Assembly (NCBI RefSeq): GCF_000708675.1
Contig: NZ_JELR01000001.1
Coordinates: 1,240,001 to 1,304,000 of the forward strand
Source: Microbulbifer sp. HZ11
GTDB taxonomy: Bacteria; Pseudomonadota; Gammaproteobacteria; Pseudomonadales; Cellvibrionaceae
Direction: 5' to 3'
DNA length: 64,000 bases
The notes beneath the pieces were generated by a model that made no database searches, was not told the origin of the DNA, and was given only the letters and a program-made list of their open reading frames with translations. The position numbers and the translations under genes were made by a program. Every line of letters begins with the position of its first letter. Within the stretch, counting starts at the first letter, position 1. This document shows, in pieces, positions 48,273-58,677 of the stretch.

Positions 48273-49832
48273 ATGCAAACCCCACCGAATGATACGCTGC
48301 TGATCGATGCCCCCTGTGGAGCAGTCAAAGGGAAACTGGAACCACAACACTCGGTGATGCAGTTTTTGGGGATTCCTTACGCTAAGCCACCAGTGGGAGA
48401 GCTTCGGTGGCGAGCGCCTCACCCCTTATCCCCCTGGGAAGGGGTACTGGAGGCCACCCGTTACGGAATGCCCGCCCCGCAAAATCCGTCATCCTTGTTC
48501 GAAATTCGTGGGCCCAACGGTGAGCAGCCGGATTCAGAGGATTGCCTCTACCTGAATGTCTATGCCCCCCTGAATCCCCAACAAGAAAAGCTACCAGTCA
48601 TGGTCTGGATTCATGGTGGCTCCTTTTATCTGGGCTCCGGTAATCAGGCACTCTATGATGGCAAGTACTTGGCGGCGAGCGGTCGCGCCATAGTGGTGAC
48701 CTTGAATTATCGCCTGGGCGCATTCGGTTTTTTACGTTTGTGTGACATCAGTGAAATACCCGCTACCGGAAATGAGGGGCTAATGGATCAGCTGGCTGCG
48801 CTCCTGTGGGTACAGAAAAATATCGCCGCATTCGGGGGAAACCCAGGAAACATCACATTGTTTGGCGAATCAGCGGGTGCAATGAGCATTGCTTCGCTAT
48901 TTTCTGCCTGCCCGCAGCAACCGGAGCCTATCTGTGGAAAGCTTTTCCACAAGGCAATTGTGCAGAGCGGCAACCCCGGGGTTTACCATCCTCCGACGGC
49001 CGCGAACGAACTGGCAGAGTCTTTTCTGGAAACACTACAGATCGATACGCACACACCCATTCATCAAGTCACAGTGCAACAGCTTTTGAAAGCACAGGCT
49101 ACCTTGCTGGACGACCCTGCGACCGACAAACAATGGGGCCACCTACCATTTAAGCCAGTACAAGATGGAAACTTCCTACACAAAGCTCCCGTCGATGCGC
49201 TGAAAAATCCCGCCGCAGCCAATGTTGCGATGATGGTCGGAAGTAACAGCGATGAGTGGAACCTCTTCAGCGCGGCCAGGCCGGAGAGCTACACCCTTGA
49301 TGACCAGCAAATTCGCACACATCTGCAACACATCATCCCTGCGCCACTGATAGCCCCATTGCTCGAACACTACCGCGGCCGCGCGGAGTCTATGGCGGAA
49401 AATCCGTGGCCCTTATGGAGTCGCGCCTGGAATCTGATGTTGACCGACATGGTATTCACTGTTCCCGGGCTTCGGCTTTTAAGTGCGCATCAAGGCAAGC
49501 GCTATCATTATCACTTCACCCATCCACTCAGCGCTCAGCCCCTGTTGGGCGCCTGCCATGCCGCTGAATTGGGATACGTGTTTGGCACCCATAGCGCAGA
49601 AGAACTGGCTCATTTTTATGGCGGTGAAACCGAACCACATATCCTTAGTGCATCAATGCGTGATGCCTGGCTGAGATTTGCCGAGACCGGCGAGCCAGGC
49701 GATCACTGGCCCGGGTATGAATCGGGGCACAGCCAACAGTTTGGGGATCAGTCCGATAGAGCTCTCAACCCCGCCGCATTAGAGTCTCTGTGGGCAGACC
49801 TGGACGACCAGCAATTACGCGGTTTCCTATAA
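48273..49832 (+). CDS. Type B carboxylesterase/lipase family protein
   Basis: A 519-aa alpha/beta hydrolase of the type B carboxylesterase family. It has the family start FLGIPYAKPPVGELRWRAP, EDCLYLNVY, the oxyanion HGGSFYLGSG, the nucleophile elbow FGESAGAMS and the late His in LGACHAAELGYVFG. There is no signal peptide, so it is probably cytoplasmic. An AGGA site precedes the ATG. The SixA-like gene follows after 29 bp. Substrate unknown; carboxylic esters generally. Confidence 0.92.
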   Translation: MQTPPNDTLLIDAPCGAVKGKLEPQHSVMQFLGIPYAKPPVGELRWRAPHPLSPWEGVLEATRYGMPAPQNPSSLFEIRGPNGEQPDSEDCLYLNVYAPLNPQQEKLPVMVWIHGGSFYLGSGNQALYDGKYLAASGRAIVVTLNYRLGAFGFLRLCDISEIPATGNEGLMDQLAALLWVQKNIAAFGGNPGNITLFGESAGAMSIASLFSACPQQPEPICGKLFHKAIVQSGNPGVYHPPTAANELAESFLETLQIDTHTPIHQVTVQQLLKAQATLLDDPATDKQWGHLPFKPVQDGNFLHKAPVDALKNPAAANVAMMVGSNSDEWNLFSAARPESYTLDDQQIRTHLQHIIPAPLIAPLLEHYRGRAESMAENPWPLWSRAWNLMLTDMVFTVPGLRLLSAHQGKRYHYHFTHPLSAQPLLGACHAAELGYVFGTHSAEELAHFYGGETEPHILSASMRDAWLRFAETGEPGDHWPGYESGHSQQFGDQSDRALNPAALESLWADLDDQQLRGFL

Positions 49833-49861
49833 AATACGTAGAATCAGTGCTCCAGATTCTA

Positions 49862-50464
49862 ATGAAGCGTCCGACAATGCATAACATCGTACTGATCCGC
49901 CACGGGGAAGCCGCTAAGTCACCGACGGAAAGCGACCCGGACCTAACCGAGCAGGGGCGCCGGCAGGCCACGGAATTAGCGAAAGACCTGCAGCGGCAGT
50001 ATCCCCATGGCGCCGGAGTCCGGCTAATCAGCAGTCCCAAAGCACGCGCACTGCAAACCGCAAGGCCGGTATCCAACCTTTGGAAAAAATCAATCTTGAG
50101 ATCTGATGATTTCATCGAGATCCCATCACCGGAGAACATCCCCTTGGCCCAACGCGGGGCATGGATTCAAGAGTTTCTGAACAGCAGCTGGGAAAGCATG
50201 ACCTCAGAGCAGGTTTTATGGCGTAGGCGCATATTGCAGGCCCTGATAAAGCAGGAGACCGATCAGGGGGTCCATACCACTCTGATATTCTGCCATTTTA
50301 TGGTGATTAATACCGTGGTAGCAGCGATCCGCGGAGATCACCGAGTCACCCAGTTTCTTGCAGACTACACCTCGCAAACCCACTTGAGCCTGAAGTCAGG
50401 CAGCGGCAGGCTCAATATCGTCAGGCTGGGGCAGGAACGCGCCTCCAGGAACCAGATCCAGTAG
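49862..50464 (+). CDS. SixA-like histidine phosphatase
   Basis: A 200-aa histidine phosphatase with the catalytic N-terminal motif LIRHGEA, LTEQGRRQATELA and the second-His region FCHFMVINTVV. SixA dephosphorylates histidine phosphotransfer domains, but distant members act on small molecules. The ATG at 49862 or 49877 is possible (MKRPTMHNIV or MHNIV); neither has a clear ribosome site. The stop lies 20 bp from that of convergent pepN. Probably co-transcribed with the esterase gene. Confidence 0.8.
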   Translation: MKRPTMHNIVLIRHGEAAKSPTESDPDLTEQGRRQATELAKDLQRQYPHGAGVRLISSPKARALQTARPVSNLWKKSILRSDDFIEIPSPENIPLAQRGAWIQEFLNSSWESMTSEQVLWRRRILQALIKQETDQGVHTTLIFCHFMVINTVVAAIRGDHRVTQFLADYTSQTHLSLKSGSGRLNIVRLGQERASRNQIQ

Positions 50465-50483
50465 CCGCTCTCTGCCCACCGTG

Positions 50484-53123
50484 TCAGTCCGCAAGGCTCT
50501 TACTCACTACTTCGTAGAGATCTCTGGAAAGCTCCCCGCTATCGTGCACCTGCTTCAACGCCGTTTGAATCTGTACAGATTCATCCGCACGATATTTTCG
50601 CCAGCGAGTCAGCGGGACTACTATCCGCGCCGCCACTTGTGGGTTCAGCTTATCCAGCGCGATAACCTGCTCGGCAAGAAATCCGTACCCACTACCATCT
50701 TCAGCGTGGAACTGAGTGAAATTTCGCATAGCAAAACCACCAATCACCGCCCTTACCTTGTTCGGATTCTTGACTTCAAAAGCACTGTGCTGCATGAGAG
50801 TGCGCACCCTGGCCAAGGTGCCGAACGTTGGACTACTACTCTGCAGACCAAACCAAGTCTCCACGACCTGTGTATCGTGCTGCCATTTTTCATAGAACGC
50901 ATCCAGATGAGCCTGGGCCTGCTCCGCGGGACCAAATTCAATCAAGGCTGCCAGTGCCGCAGCGCTATCGGTCATGTTGTCGTCACGGGCCAACTGTGAC
51001 TCCGCCAGAGCCAGTGTTTCTTTCTCACCCGTAGCGCACAGATAATACAAGCACGTATTTTTCAGGCTACGCTCGGCAATATCATCGGCCGTAGGGCGAT
51101 AGGGCTTTGAGGAATCAAGTGCTTCATAACGTTTTAGCAGCTTCGCTTTTAATGCGTTAGCCAGCGCATCTCGTAAAAACTTACGTACAGCGATGATCCC
51201 CTGGGCGTCAATTTCCTCCCCGTGCTCCGCCAGTTCCTGGGCACTGGGTAGCGTCAGCATTTTTGCGATCAATGCAGGGTCCAGCTGTGCATTTTCCAAA
51301 ACCGCCGAAAGCCCTTTCACCAACGCTTTCGGCACCACCAACTCGCTCCCGCTACGGAAGGCACTCTGCAGTTTTGACAGTGCGTTAAATGCAAGCCGCT
51401 GCCCCGCGTCCCATCGGTTAAATGGGTCTTTATCGTGCTGCATTAAAAACAGCAACTGTTCCTCGCTGTAGCCGTACCGCAATTTGACCGGCGCCGAGAA
51501 ACCGCGTAACAGTGAGGGCAATGGTTGTTCAGGAATATTCCGGAAGATAAATTCCTGGCTGGATTCGGTGAGGTGTAAAACTCGCTCTACATCTCCCGAC
51601 TCATCCAGAGCAAGTTCACTGCCATCCCTACCGAGCAGGCCTATGGTTACAGGAATGTGCAGGGGTAACTTGTTTGACTGACCTGGTGTATTCGGGGTGT
51701 GCTGACGAATGGTCAGGCGATACTCCCTGGTTTCAGCATTGTACGAGTCATCCACATCCAGTACCGGAGTACCGGCCTGACTGTACCAACGACGGAATTG
51801 TTTCAGATCCACGCCGTTGGCGTCCTCCATTGCCACAATGAAGTCTTCACAAGTAACTGCCTGACCGTCATGGCGCTCGAAATACAGATCACTACCACGG
51901 CGAAAGCCCTCAGCACCAAGAATGGTGTGAATCATTCTCACTACCTCTGCGCCTTTTTCATAGACGGTGAGGGTATAAAAGTTTGAAATTTCCATATAGG
52001 AATCGGGACGGACAGGGTGAGCCATGGGGCCGGCGTCTTCGGCAAACTGCGCGGTCCGTAAAAGAGTGACATCCTCAATGCGTTTAACTGCGCGAGAGTT
52101 CATATCTGCAGAAAACTCCGCATCGCGGAATACAGTGAACCCCTCCTTCAGGCTTAACTGAAACCAGTCGCGGCAGGTGACCCGGTTGCCCGACCAGTTG
52201 TGGAAATATTCGTGGGCGACAATTGCTTCAATACGCTGAAATGCCGCATCTGTGGCGGTCTCCGGGCTTGCCAACACACAGGCGGAATTGAAAATATTCA
52301 ACCCTTTGTTTTCCATCGCGCCCATATTGAAGTGGTCTACAGCCACGATCATGAAAATATCCAGATCGTATTCCCGGCCATACACTTCTTCATCCCATTT
52401 CATGGAGCGCTTGAGTGAGATCATTGCATGTTCGCACTTGCCAATATTTTTTGGCTCCGTGTACAGTCGCAAGGTGACCTTACGTCCACTGCAGGTAGTG
52501 AAATGATCCTCTACAAGCTGTAAATCGCCTGCGACCAGAGCAAACAGATAGGAAGGTTTGGCGAAAGGATCTTCCCAGGTCACGATCAGACGGCCATCTG
52601 CAGTGGTTCCACTGTCTATTTTATTGCCGTTAGACAATAGTACGGGGTACGTCGCAGGGGCAACGATGGTCGTGGTGAACACACTCATCACGTCCGGGCG
52701 GTCTGGGTAGAAAGTAATTTTGCGAAAGCCCTCGGCTTCGCACTGAGTACAGTACATGCCATTAGACAGATACAGTCCTTCCAGAGACGTATTGGTTTCC
52801 GGTGCTATCCGCGTCTGAACTTCCAGCTCGAACTCCGCCTTATCGATACTCAATAAGAGACCGCCAGGCTTTTCTGTGTACCGTTGGGCAGGAAGCAGCT
52901 CACCATCTATCGCAATCGACAATAGCTCCAGATCTACGCCATCCAACCAAAGTGGCGGTAGTGAACCATTGATATCAGCCTCCGGATTGCGCCGCACATA
53001 AAGGCGCGATTTGACCAGGGTAGCGTGCGGGTCCAGATCGAAGGTGAGTTCTGTTCGATCCACCAGATAGTTGGGCACCTGATAGTCTTTCAGGTATATG
53101 GTGCGTGGCTGTGTTTCTTTCAT
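50484..53123 (-). CDS. pepN: Aminopeptidase N
   Basis: An 879-aa zinc M1 metallopeptidase that removes N-terminal residues from peptides in the cytoplasm. It has the exopeptidase motif GAMEN (NMGAMENKGLNIF), the zinc site HEYFHNWSGN with the downstream Glu in LKEGFTVFRD, and a helical C-terminal domain. Length and sequence are standard for gammaproteobacterial PepN. The frame opens at a TTG at 53132, but the ATG at 53123 (MKETQPRTIYLKDY) has AAGAGA upstream and matches the family start. Transcribed convergently with the SixA-like gene. Confidence 0.96.
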   Translation of the reverse strand: MKETQPRTIYLKDYQVPNYLVDRTELTFDLDPHATLVKSRLYVRRNPEADINGSLPPLWLDGVDLELLSIAIDGELLPAQRYTEKPGGLLLSIDKAEFELEVQTRIAPETNTSLEGLYLSNGMYCTQCEAEGFRKITFYPDRPDVMSVFTTTIVAPATYPVLLSNGNKIDSGTTADGRLIVTWEDPFAKPSYLFALVAGDLQLVEDHFTTCSGRKVTLRLYTEPKNIGKCEHAMISLKRSMKWDEEVYGREYDLDIFMIVAVDHFNMGAMENKGLNIFNSACVLASPETATDAAFQRIEAIVAHEYFHNWSGNRVTCRDWFQLSLKEGFTVFRDAEFSADMNSRAVKRIEDVTLLRTAQFAEDAGPMAHPVRPDSYMEISNFYTLTVYEKGAEVVRMIHTILGAEGFRRGSDLYFERHDGQAVTCEDFIVAMEDANGVDLKQFRRWYSQAGTPVLDVDDSYNAETREYRLTIRQHTPNTPGQSNKLPLHIPVTIGLLGRDGSELALDESGDVERVLHLTESSQEFIFRNIPEQPLPSLLRGFSAPVKLRYGYSEEQLLFLMQHDKDPFNRWDAGQRLAFNALSKLQSAFRSGSELVVPKALVKGLSAVLENAQLDPALIAKMLTLPSAQELAEHGEEIDAQGIIAVRKFLRDALANALKAKLLKRYEALDSSKPYRPTADDIAERSLKNTCLYYLCATGEKETLALAESQLARDDNMTDSAAALAALIEFGPAEQAQAHLDAFYEKWQHDTQVVETWFGLQSSSPTFGTLARVRTLMQHSAFEVKNPNKVRAVIGGFAMRNFTQFHAEDGSGYGFLAEQVIALDKLNPQVAARIVVPLTRWRKYRADESVQIQTALKQVHDSGELSRDLYEVVSKSLAD

Positions 53124-53220
53124 TCCAAACAATCTCTTGTAAAACCTGGGGGCGAGACTGCAGTGCTTTCGCTCGTCGACGCCCGACTTCCATCTATTCA
53201 GTCTACTGAGTCAACCGACC

Positions 53221-55008
53221 TCAATAACCAGCTGCATGCCCGTCTTTACGGCTTTCCGATGCGCCATGATATACATCATTGTCAGCCTTCAGAATGCCTT
53301 GGTACCCTCCGTAGGGGCCGCTCTCGAAGCGAATTCTATGCCCCATTTGCACCAGTTTTCGTCGGGTTTCCATGGGAAAGCCGTCCTCTAGGCTGATATA
53401 GCCGCCATCTTCCATCAACTCATCCGTGGGTTGGCTGGAACCGCTATGCAGAATGCGCGGTGCATCGCCGGCCTCTTGAACATTCAAACCAAAGTCCACC
53501 ATATTTATGACAATCTGCGCGTGCATCTGCGGTTGTGTAGCGCCCCCCATTACTCCGAAACTCAACCAGGGCTTACCGTCTTTGGTGACAAACGCTGGGA
53601 TAATCGTATGGAAAGGGCGCTTTCCGGGCTCGTACTGGTTGAAATGTCCCTCTTTCAGGCTGAACATCTCACCTCGATCCTGCAATATAAAGCCGAGTTT
53701 ACCGGGGGTCATTCCTGAGCCCATTCCTCGATAATTACTTTGGATCAGGGAAACCATATTTCCATCTTTATCGGCGGTAGTGAGATAAATCGTATCTCCA
53801 TGGCGCAGCGCCACATTACCTGCATCATAGCGTTTAGCAGCCTTATCCGGATTGATCAGTTTACGGCGCTCGTCTGCATAAGACTTAGAAATCAGTTGTT
53901 TGACTGGTAGCTGATTGAAAGCGGGGTCTGCGTAATATTTTGCGCGGTCTTCGAATGCCAGTTTCTTCGCTTCCACAAACAGGTGGACATACTCTGGACT
54001 GGTACGCCCCAACTTCTTCAGGTCATAGGCTTCCAGGATATTCAGTATCTGCAAAGCGGCTATCCCCTGCCCGTTGGGCGGCAGCTCCCACACATCGTAA
54101 CCGCGATAGTTGGTGGACACCGGTTCGATCCAATCGGAGGTGTGGCTGGCAAGATCCTCATAGGAAAGGAATCCGCCATTTTGCTTCATGTAACGATCAA
54201 TCTCCTGCGCGATTTCGCCTTTGTAAAACGCGTCACGACCACCTTCGGAAATTCTCTGTAATGTCTTGGCAAGGCGAGGATTACGGAATAGATCGCCCTC
54301 GGTGGGCGCTTTACCACCGGGCATAAAGGTATCGCGGAAACCTGGAAACTTCTCAAGAATGGGCACAGAGCGGTTCCAGTAATAAGCAACCAGCTGGGTC
54401 ACCGGAAACCCGTCGTTCGCGTATTGAATCGCGGGGGCTAGCAGCTTTTCTATCGGCAATTGGCCAAATTTCGAATGCAATTCAAACCACCCATCAACCG
54501 CACCGGGGACGGAGACGGGCAATGGCCCATGAGAGGGGATCTTATCCAGGTTATTGTCGGCAAAATAGTCAAAAGTCAGAGATTTCGGCGAGCGACCACT
54601 GGCGTTCAGACCGTATAGCTTCTTGTCTTTTGCGCTCCAGACAATCGCGAATAGATCACCGCCAATACCATTTCCTGTAGGCTCCATTAGCCCCTGCACT
54701 GCGTTGGCGGCAATCGCTGCGTCTATGGCATTCCCCCCTTGCTTGAGGATATCCAGCGCGACCTGAGTTGCCAGGGGTTGACTCGTCGCCGCCATGCCCT
54801 GGGTGGCCAAAACCGGTGAACGGCTGGCGAACCCCTCCCCGTTGACACGGTCATACCCATACACACTGGCAGTGAACAACAGCGATGCCACAAATGCACC
54901 CGTGGCACGCAGTGCTCCAGAGCCCGTGTATCGGCGCCGATTCCCCCAGCCATGTCGCCCCCAGCCTGTTAATACTTTGCTGACGCAGCGGGAAATAAAA
55001 ACTGTCAT
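53221..55008 (-). CDS. ggt: Gamma-glutamyltransferase
   Basis: A 595-aa periplasmic enzyme that cleaves glutathione and transfers the gamma-glutamyl group, using an autoprocessed Thr nucleophile. It has the heterodimer start (ATQGMAATSQPLATQVALDILKQGGNAIDAAIA), the processing site region HGDTIYLTTADKDGNMVSLIQSNY with the nucleophile Thr in GDT, and a C-terminal GGATQPQMH and ESGPYGGYQG. A hydrophobic segment (AFVASLLFTASVYG) near residue 40 is the probable signal. The frame opens at 55080, only 12 bp from the divergent ydbH; the ATG at 55008 leaves room for promoters and is preferred, with a weak ribosome site. Confidence 0.9.
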   Translation of the reverse strand: MTVFISRCVSKVLTGWGRHGWGNRRRYTGSGALRATGAFVASLLFTASVYGYDRVNGEGFASRSPVLATQGMAATSQPLATQVALDILKQGGNAIDAAIAANAVQGLMEPTGNGIGGDLFAIVWSAKDKKLYGLNASGRSPKSLTFDYFADNNLDKIPSHGPLPVSVPGAVDGWFELHSKFGQLPIEKLLAPAIQYANDGFPVTQLVAYYWNRSVPILEKFPGFRDTFMPGGKAPTEGDLFRNPRLAKTLQRISEGGRDAFYKGEIAQEIDRYMKQNGGFLSYEDLASHTSDWIEPVSTNYRGYDVWELPPNGQGIAALQILNILEAYDLKKLGRTSPEYVHLFVEAKKLAFEDRAKYYADPAFNQLPVKQLISKSYADERRKLINPDKAAKRYDAGNVALRHGDTIYLTTADKDGNMVSLIQSNYRGMGSGMTPGKLGFILQDRGEMFSLKEGHFNQYEPGKRPFHTIIPAFVTKDGKPWLSFGVMGGATQPQMHAQIVINMVDFGLNVQEAGDAPRILHSGSSQPTDELMEDGGYISLEDGFPMETRRKLVQMGHRIRFESGPYGGYQGILKADNDVYHGASESRKDGHAAGY

Positions 55009-55091
55009 CTCGAATTTCACAATTACTGCCCCTATCGTTATTCTCAGGGCAAGTCTCTCCGTATTAGACATGCCGGTCAACCGAGGTATTT

Positions 55092-58000
55092 GTGCGTCTT
55101 GCGTCCCGTTTTATCGTCTTTACCGCAATTTCCGCGGTCGTTCTGGCTTTGCTTGGGGCCACTATCTGGGTCACACGTTATATCTGGGTCCCCAAGCTGG
55201 TAAACAGCCAACTGAATGGTGTAACTCTGACGGAGCTTCACGGCTTTACCCTGGTCTGGTCCGAGGGGGGAATTCGTGCAGATATTGAGCACCTCAAGCT
55301 AACATCAAACGACCAATATTCCATCAGAGTGCAAGACGCCCGCATCACTGACCTGTCCTCGCTGATGGGCGCACTCGTCAAACCAGGTGCCCGTGGGGCG
55401 GCTGCAAGATCCCAGCTATCCGCCGCGCAGGTATCCGTTGACACCGCGAACACTTCTCGACGAAGCAGCAAGGGTAGCGATAGAGACAATAATGATAGTT
55501 CTGCACCGCGCTCCGGTATTGAGGGTGATACAAGCACGCAACCCACGGACGCTATCGAGGCAATTAACGGCGAAGAGTATGCTCAGCGCTCGATTACCGA
55601 GATTCTGAAACACTTACGCGGTTTTCCACTCCACAAGCTCTCACTTCCGGAAATTCACTGGCCAGCTGTACTGGCCGCCCCTTTTGCCCTTTCGATAGAG
55701 CAGCCTAGCCCTGGCGAGCTGACCGCAAAGTTGCGCAGTACCCACTGCGACCGGTGCTCACTGGATATCCACGCCCGAAGCGACAACGCATCAATCGTGT
55801 TTTCACTGGATATTCGAGAGAACGGACATTCGGTTGCAATGACAAGCACCAGCCTGACGCCGACTAGTGCGAGCGAAAGGTGGCAAGTAACGACCGATCT
55901 GAAGGTTGATACTCAACGAATACCAGAGCTCATAAAGAACACGGGTTTTCAAAGTGAGGCCCTGACCGGCTGGCTCCCGCAACCGGATTCAATGAAAGGG
56001 AAACTCACTCTTGCGCTAACGGGAGTGCTTCCCGACCACCCCTCCGGCATCGCTGATCTCACCCAGGTGCAAGTATCCGCCCGATCTGATGGACTTGCAC
56101 TGGACCTACCAAGTGACGTACTGGGCCAATCAGTCAGTATGTTTTTTTCGACCAGTAGTCCGATTAAAGTAAAACTGCACTCTCTTTTTCCGCTATCGGC
56201 CGCTTCAATTGACGGAAAAGCCCGACTTCGCACCTCCCTCAACTCCAACCCGGCCGGAACTCTATCTCCCCTGTTCGACGGTACTTTCACTTTCGATACG
56301 GTGGAAAGTGTCTCGCGGGTCGGCTTTGCAGGAAACACTCAACTTAGCGAACTCTTTCAGCTCCTGGGTGCAGAAAAATGGCAAGCGGTCGGCAATATAC
56401 TACCAATTTCACACGCCCAGGGTTCGATCGACATCCTAGGCAGTTTTTACCTGCCAGGAATCAAAACACTGGTGACCCAGACAGATGACATATCGATTGA
56501 AAGCTTTATCGCCGAAGTGAAACTGAAAGACAGCGTCACCGTACAGCTTGAATTCCCGGAGAACGCCGATCCGCTGCAGGCAATCCAGTGGGAAAGCGCC
56601 TGGGTACAGGCTTCAAGTAAAGGCACCCTGGAGCTTGCCGCCGCCAAGCTGCCGGGGCCACTGGACCTTAAGGCACCAACAATTTCTGTGCGTGCGCAGC
56701 AAGCTCGCTTTACCGAGGCTTCTTCCAACCCAGCGAACCTCAACGGTCAGCTGTCCAATATTGAATGTACCCAGCTCCCTCAGTTAAATTGCTCTCTCAG
56801 GATGGAAGCCAACCTCCAAGAGCTGACGCTACGCGACGCGCAGGCCAGTGTAACCAGGGCGGATATATCCGTTGAAAAGCTGGCCCTCCGCTCAACTGAC
56901 GCTCATCCCCTAAAGTTTGCACTCGACACACTTAACCTCACCGCACATAGCTTCAAATCTGATGCACTTACCGTGGAGAATCCAGAACTGTTCGTCCCGA
57001 AGGCCAATTGCGAGCTGAGAGACGGACTGACGGTGTGCACAGCCCCACAGGTAGCCGTGAGCCTGTCACCTCTGCAAATTGACGATAATCGCATGCAGGG
57101 GGTTGTATTTTTTGATGATCTATCGCTGACTCACCATCGCGACCACCCACATCCCTTCAACGCCGAAACCGGTTTTCGCAGTGAAAACCTGAGTATCCAC
57201 GCCCTAAATCAGTACCAGAGTGACTTCACAGCTAGTGGGAAGCTGGTGCTTCGCAATGAACTTGTTTCTGGTACCAGCACAATCACCGCAGGCCCATTGG
57301 CAATAGAGTCTTCCTGGAGGCACAACCTGAAAGGTGGCACTGGCAGTCTGGAAATTACTGTTCCAAGGAGCGAATTTTCACCAAAGCGCACACTAGCCAG
57401 CGCGATAAAGGGGTTACCTGTAGATCTTGTGGAGGGGGCCATCAAGGCCAATGGCGTACTGCATTGGCCCGTATCTGGGAGTGATCACCTCAGTGTTCAA
57501 TGGTTGAATACCGCACTCCAGTACAACAGTAGCTTTGCCATAGGGATAAACGGCCACATAGCCCTGACCCCGCTGAATACGCAATGGGTCACTGCGGCCC
57601 CCTCCCCGGTTTCTATCGATCAGATAGATGCGGGGATCTCCCTACAAAACATAAACTTTCAGTTTTCGCTGGCGGAAAATGGTGATTTGACACTGGGGAA
57701 TTTCTCCGCGGAATTACTCGAAGGTGCACTTACGTCAAATAGCCTGGTGTGGAATATTCACGGTGAGGAACGACACTCCAACCTTCAGTTCACCGGATTG
57801 GCTATCGGGGCACTTGCCCGTGAAATGGAATCCACTCATTTTGCAGCCAGCGGCCTGCTTGATGCGACTATTCCTATCACCACAGACGCACAAGGCATCA
57901 CCGTCGAGAAAGGCTCTGTACAATCACGCCCACCTGGTGGGCGCCTGCGCTATTATGGCGCTTTTTCACCCTCCATGCTGGGCAGTAACCCGCAGCTCAA

Positions 58001-58235
58001 GCTCCTCGCAGGGGCGCTGGAAGATTACAATTATCGCGACATTCATGGCACCATTAACTACCCATTGAGCGGTGACCTGAAGCTGAATCTGAAGCTCACA
58101 GGGCACAGTAAGGCCATCGACGCCAATCGGGATCTGATTATCAACCTGAACCTGGAAAACAACGTCCCTTCGATGCTTCGGTCACTTCAGGCGAGCCGAG
58201 ATCTCACCGACGTGCTTGAGCGACAGGTACAATAA
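55092..58235 (+). CDS. ydbH: YdbH-like intermembrane phospholipid transport protein
   Basis: A 1047-aa AsmA-like (repeating beta-groove) protein that bridges the periplasm to carry phospholipids to the outer membrane, alongside TamB and YhdP in E. coli. One N-terminal transmembrane helix (residues about 7-29), then a long all-beta chain, with the conserved C-terminus FSAELLEGAL, GLLDATIPIT and DLKLNLKLTGH. The GTG start at 55092 has a GAGG site. A Ser/Asp-rich insertion at about 117-170 looks lineage-specific. The ynbE and ydbL genes follow, confirming the assignment. Confidence 0.88.
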   Translation: MRLASRFIVFTAISAVVLALLGATIWVTRYIWVPKLVNSQLNGVTLTELHGFTLVWSEGGIRADIEHLKLTSNDQYSIRVQDARITDLSSLMGALVKPGARGAAARSQLSAAQVSVDTANTSRRSSKGSDRDNNDSSAPRSGIEGDTSTQPTDAIEAINGEEYAQRSITEILKHLRGFPLHKLSLPEIHWPAVLAAPFALSIEQPSPGELTAKLRSTHCDRCSLDIHARSDNASIVFSLDIRENGHSVAMTSTSLTPTSASERWQVTTDLKVDTQRIPELIKNTGFQSEALTGWLPQPDSMKGKLTLALTGVLPDHPSGIADLTQVQVSARSDGLALDLPSDVLGQSVSMFFSTSSPIKVKLHSLFPLSAASIDGKARLRTSLNSNPAGTLSPLFDGTFTFDTVESVSRVGFAGNTQLSELFQLLGAEKWQAVGNILPISHAQGSIDILGSFYLPGIKTLVTQTDDISIESFIAEVKLKDSVTVQLEFPENADPLQAIQWESAWVQASSKGTLELAAAKLPGPLDLKAPTISVRAQQARFTEASSNPANLNGQLSNIECTQLPQLNCSLRMEANLQELTLRDAQASVTRADISVEKLALRSTDAHPLKFALDTLNLTAHSFKSDALTVENPELFVPKANCELRDGLTVCTAPQVAVSLSPLQIDDNRMQGVVFFDDLSLTHHRDHPHPFNAETGFRSENLSIHALNQYQSDFTASGKLVLRNELVSGTSTITAGPLAIESSWRHNLKGGTGSLEITVPRSEFSPKRTLASAIKGLPVDLVEGAIKANGVLHWPVSGSDHLSVQWLNTALQYNSSFAIGINGHIALTPLNTQWVTAAPSPVSIDQIDAGISLQNINFQFSLAENGDLTLGNFSAELLEGALTSNSLVWNIHGEERHSNLQFTGLAIGALAREMESTHFAASGLLDATIPITTDAQGITVEKGSVQSRPPGGRLRYYGAFSPSMLGSNPQLKLLAGALEDYNYRDIHGTINYPLSGDLKLNLKLTGHSKAIDANRDLIINLNLENNVPSMLRSLQASRDLTDVLERQVQ

Positions 58236-58413
58236 ATTCTGGGTATTAGACGTATACTGCGCCGGTGTAAGAGCCTGAATGAGCCTGTTCAGGTGCGGTT
58301 AATCAGACAGTATCTATAGTGATCATCAACTGCTCCCAGGTGACTCGGTTCGGGCCGATTTGCGCTACAAGAGGCCTGGCAACCCATAACCTGAGAGACA
58401 CAGGAGTTCATCA

Positions 58414-58626
58414 GTGAAGCAATCGGGAATATTCAAGAGGCTTACCGTGTGCGTGATGCTATCGTTCGGGGGGGTGGTTACAGCCGCTTGTACACCTACG
58501 GTGGCGGTTCAAGCGCCCAGCGAGCCGATTACCGTTAACCTGAACGTAAAGATCGAGCATGAAATCCGAGTGCGGGTAGACAAGGAACTCGATGATCTGT
58601 TTGAAGATAAGGAAGGGATTTTCTAA
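58414..58626 (+). CDS. ynbE: YnbE family outer-membrane lipoprotein
   Basis: A 70-aa lipoprotein with signal peptide and lipobox VVTAAC; the mature part is mainly beta (PITVNLNVKIEHEIRVRVD). In E. coli YnbE sits in the outer membrane and completes the YdbH bridge, extending the hydrophobic groove. The gene order ydbH-ynbE-ydbL matches. The gap after ydbH is 178 bp, longer than in many genomes, and could hold a separate promoter. Confidence 0.88.
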   Translation: MKQSGIFKRLTVCVMLSFGGVVTAACTPTVAVQAPSEPITVNLNVKIEHEIRVRVDKELDDLFEDKEGIF

Positions 58627-58677
58627 CGTCCAAGGCTTCAGAATCCCCCGCATCGAATGAGAGAAGGAATTGAAACA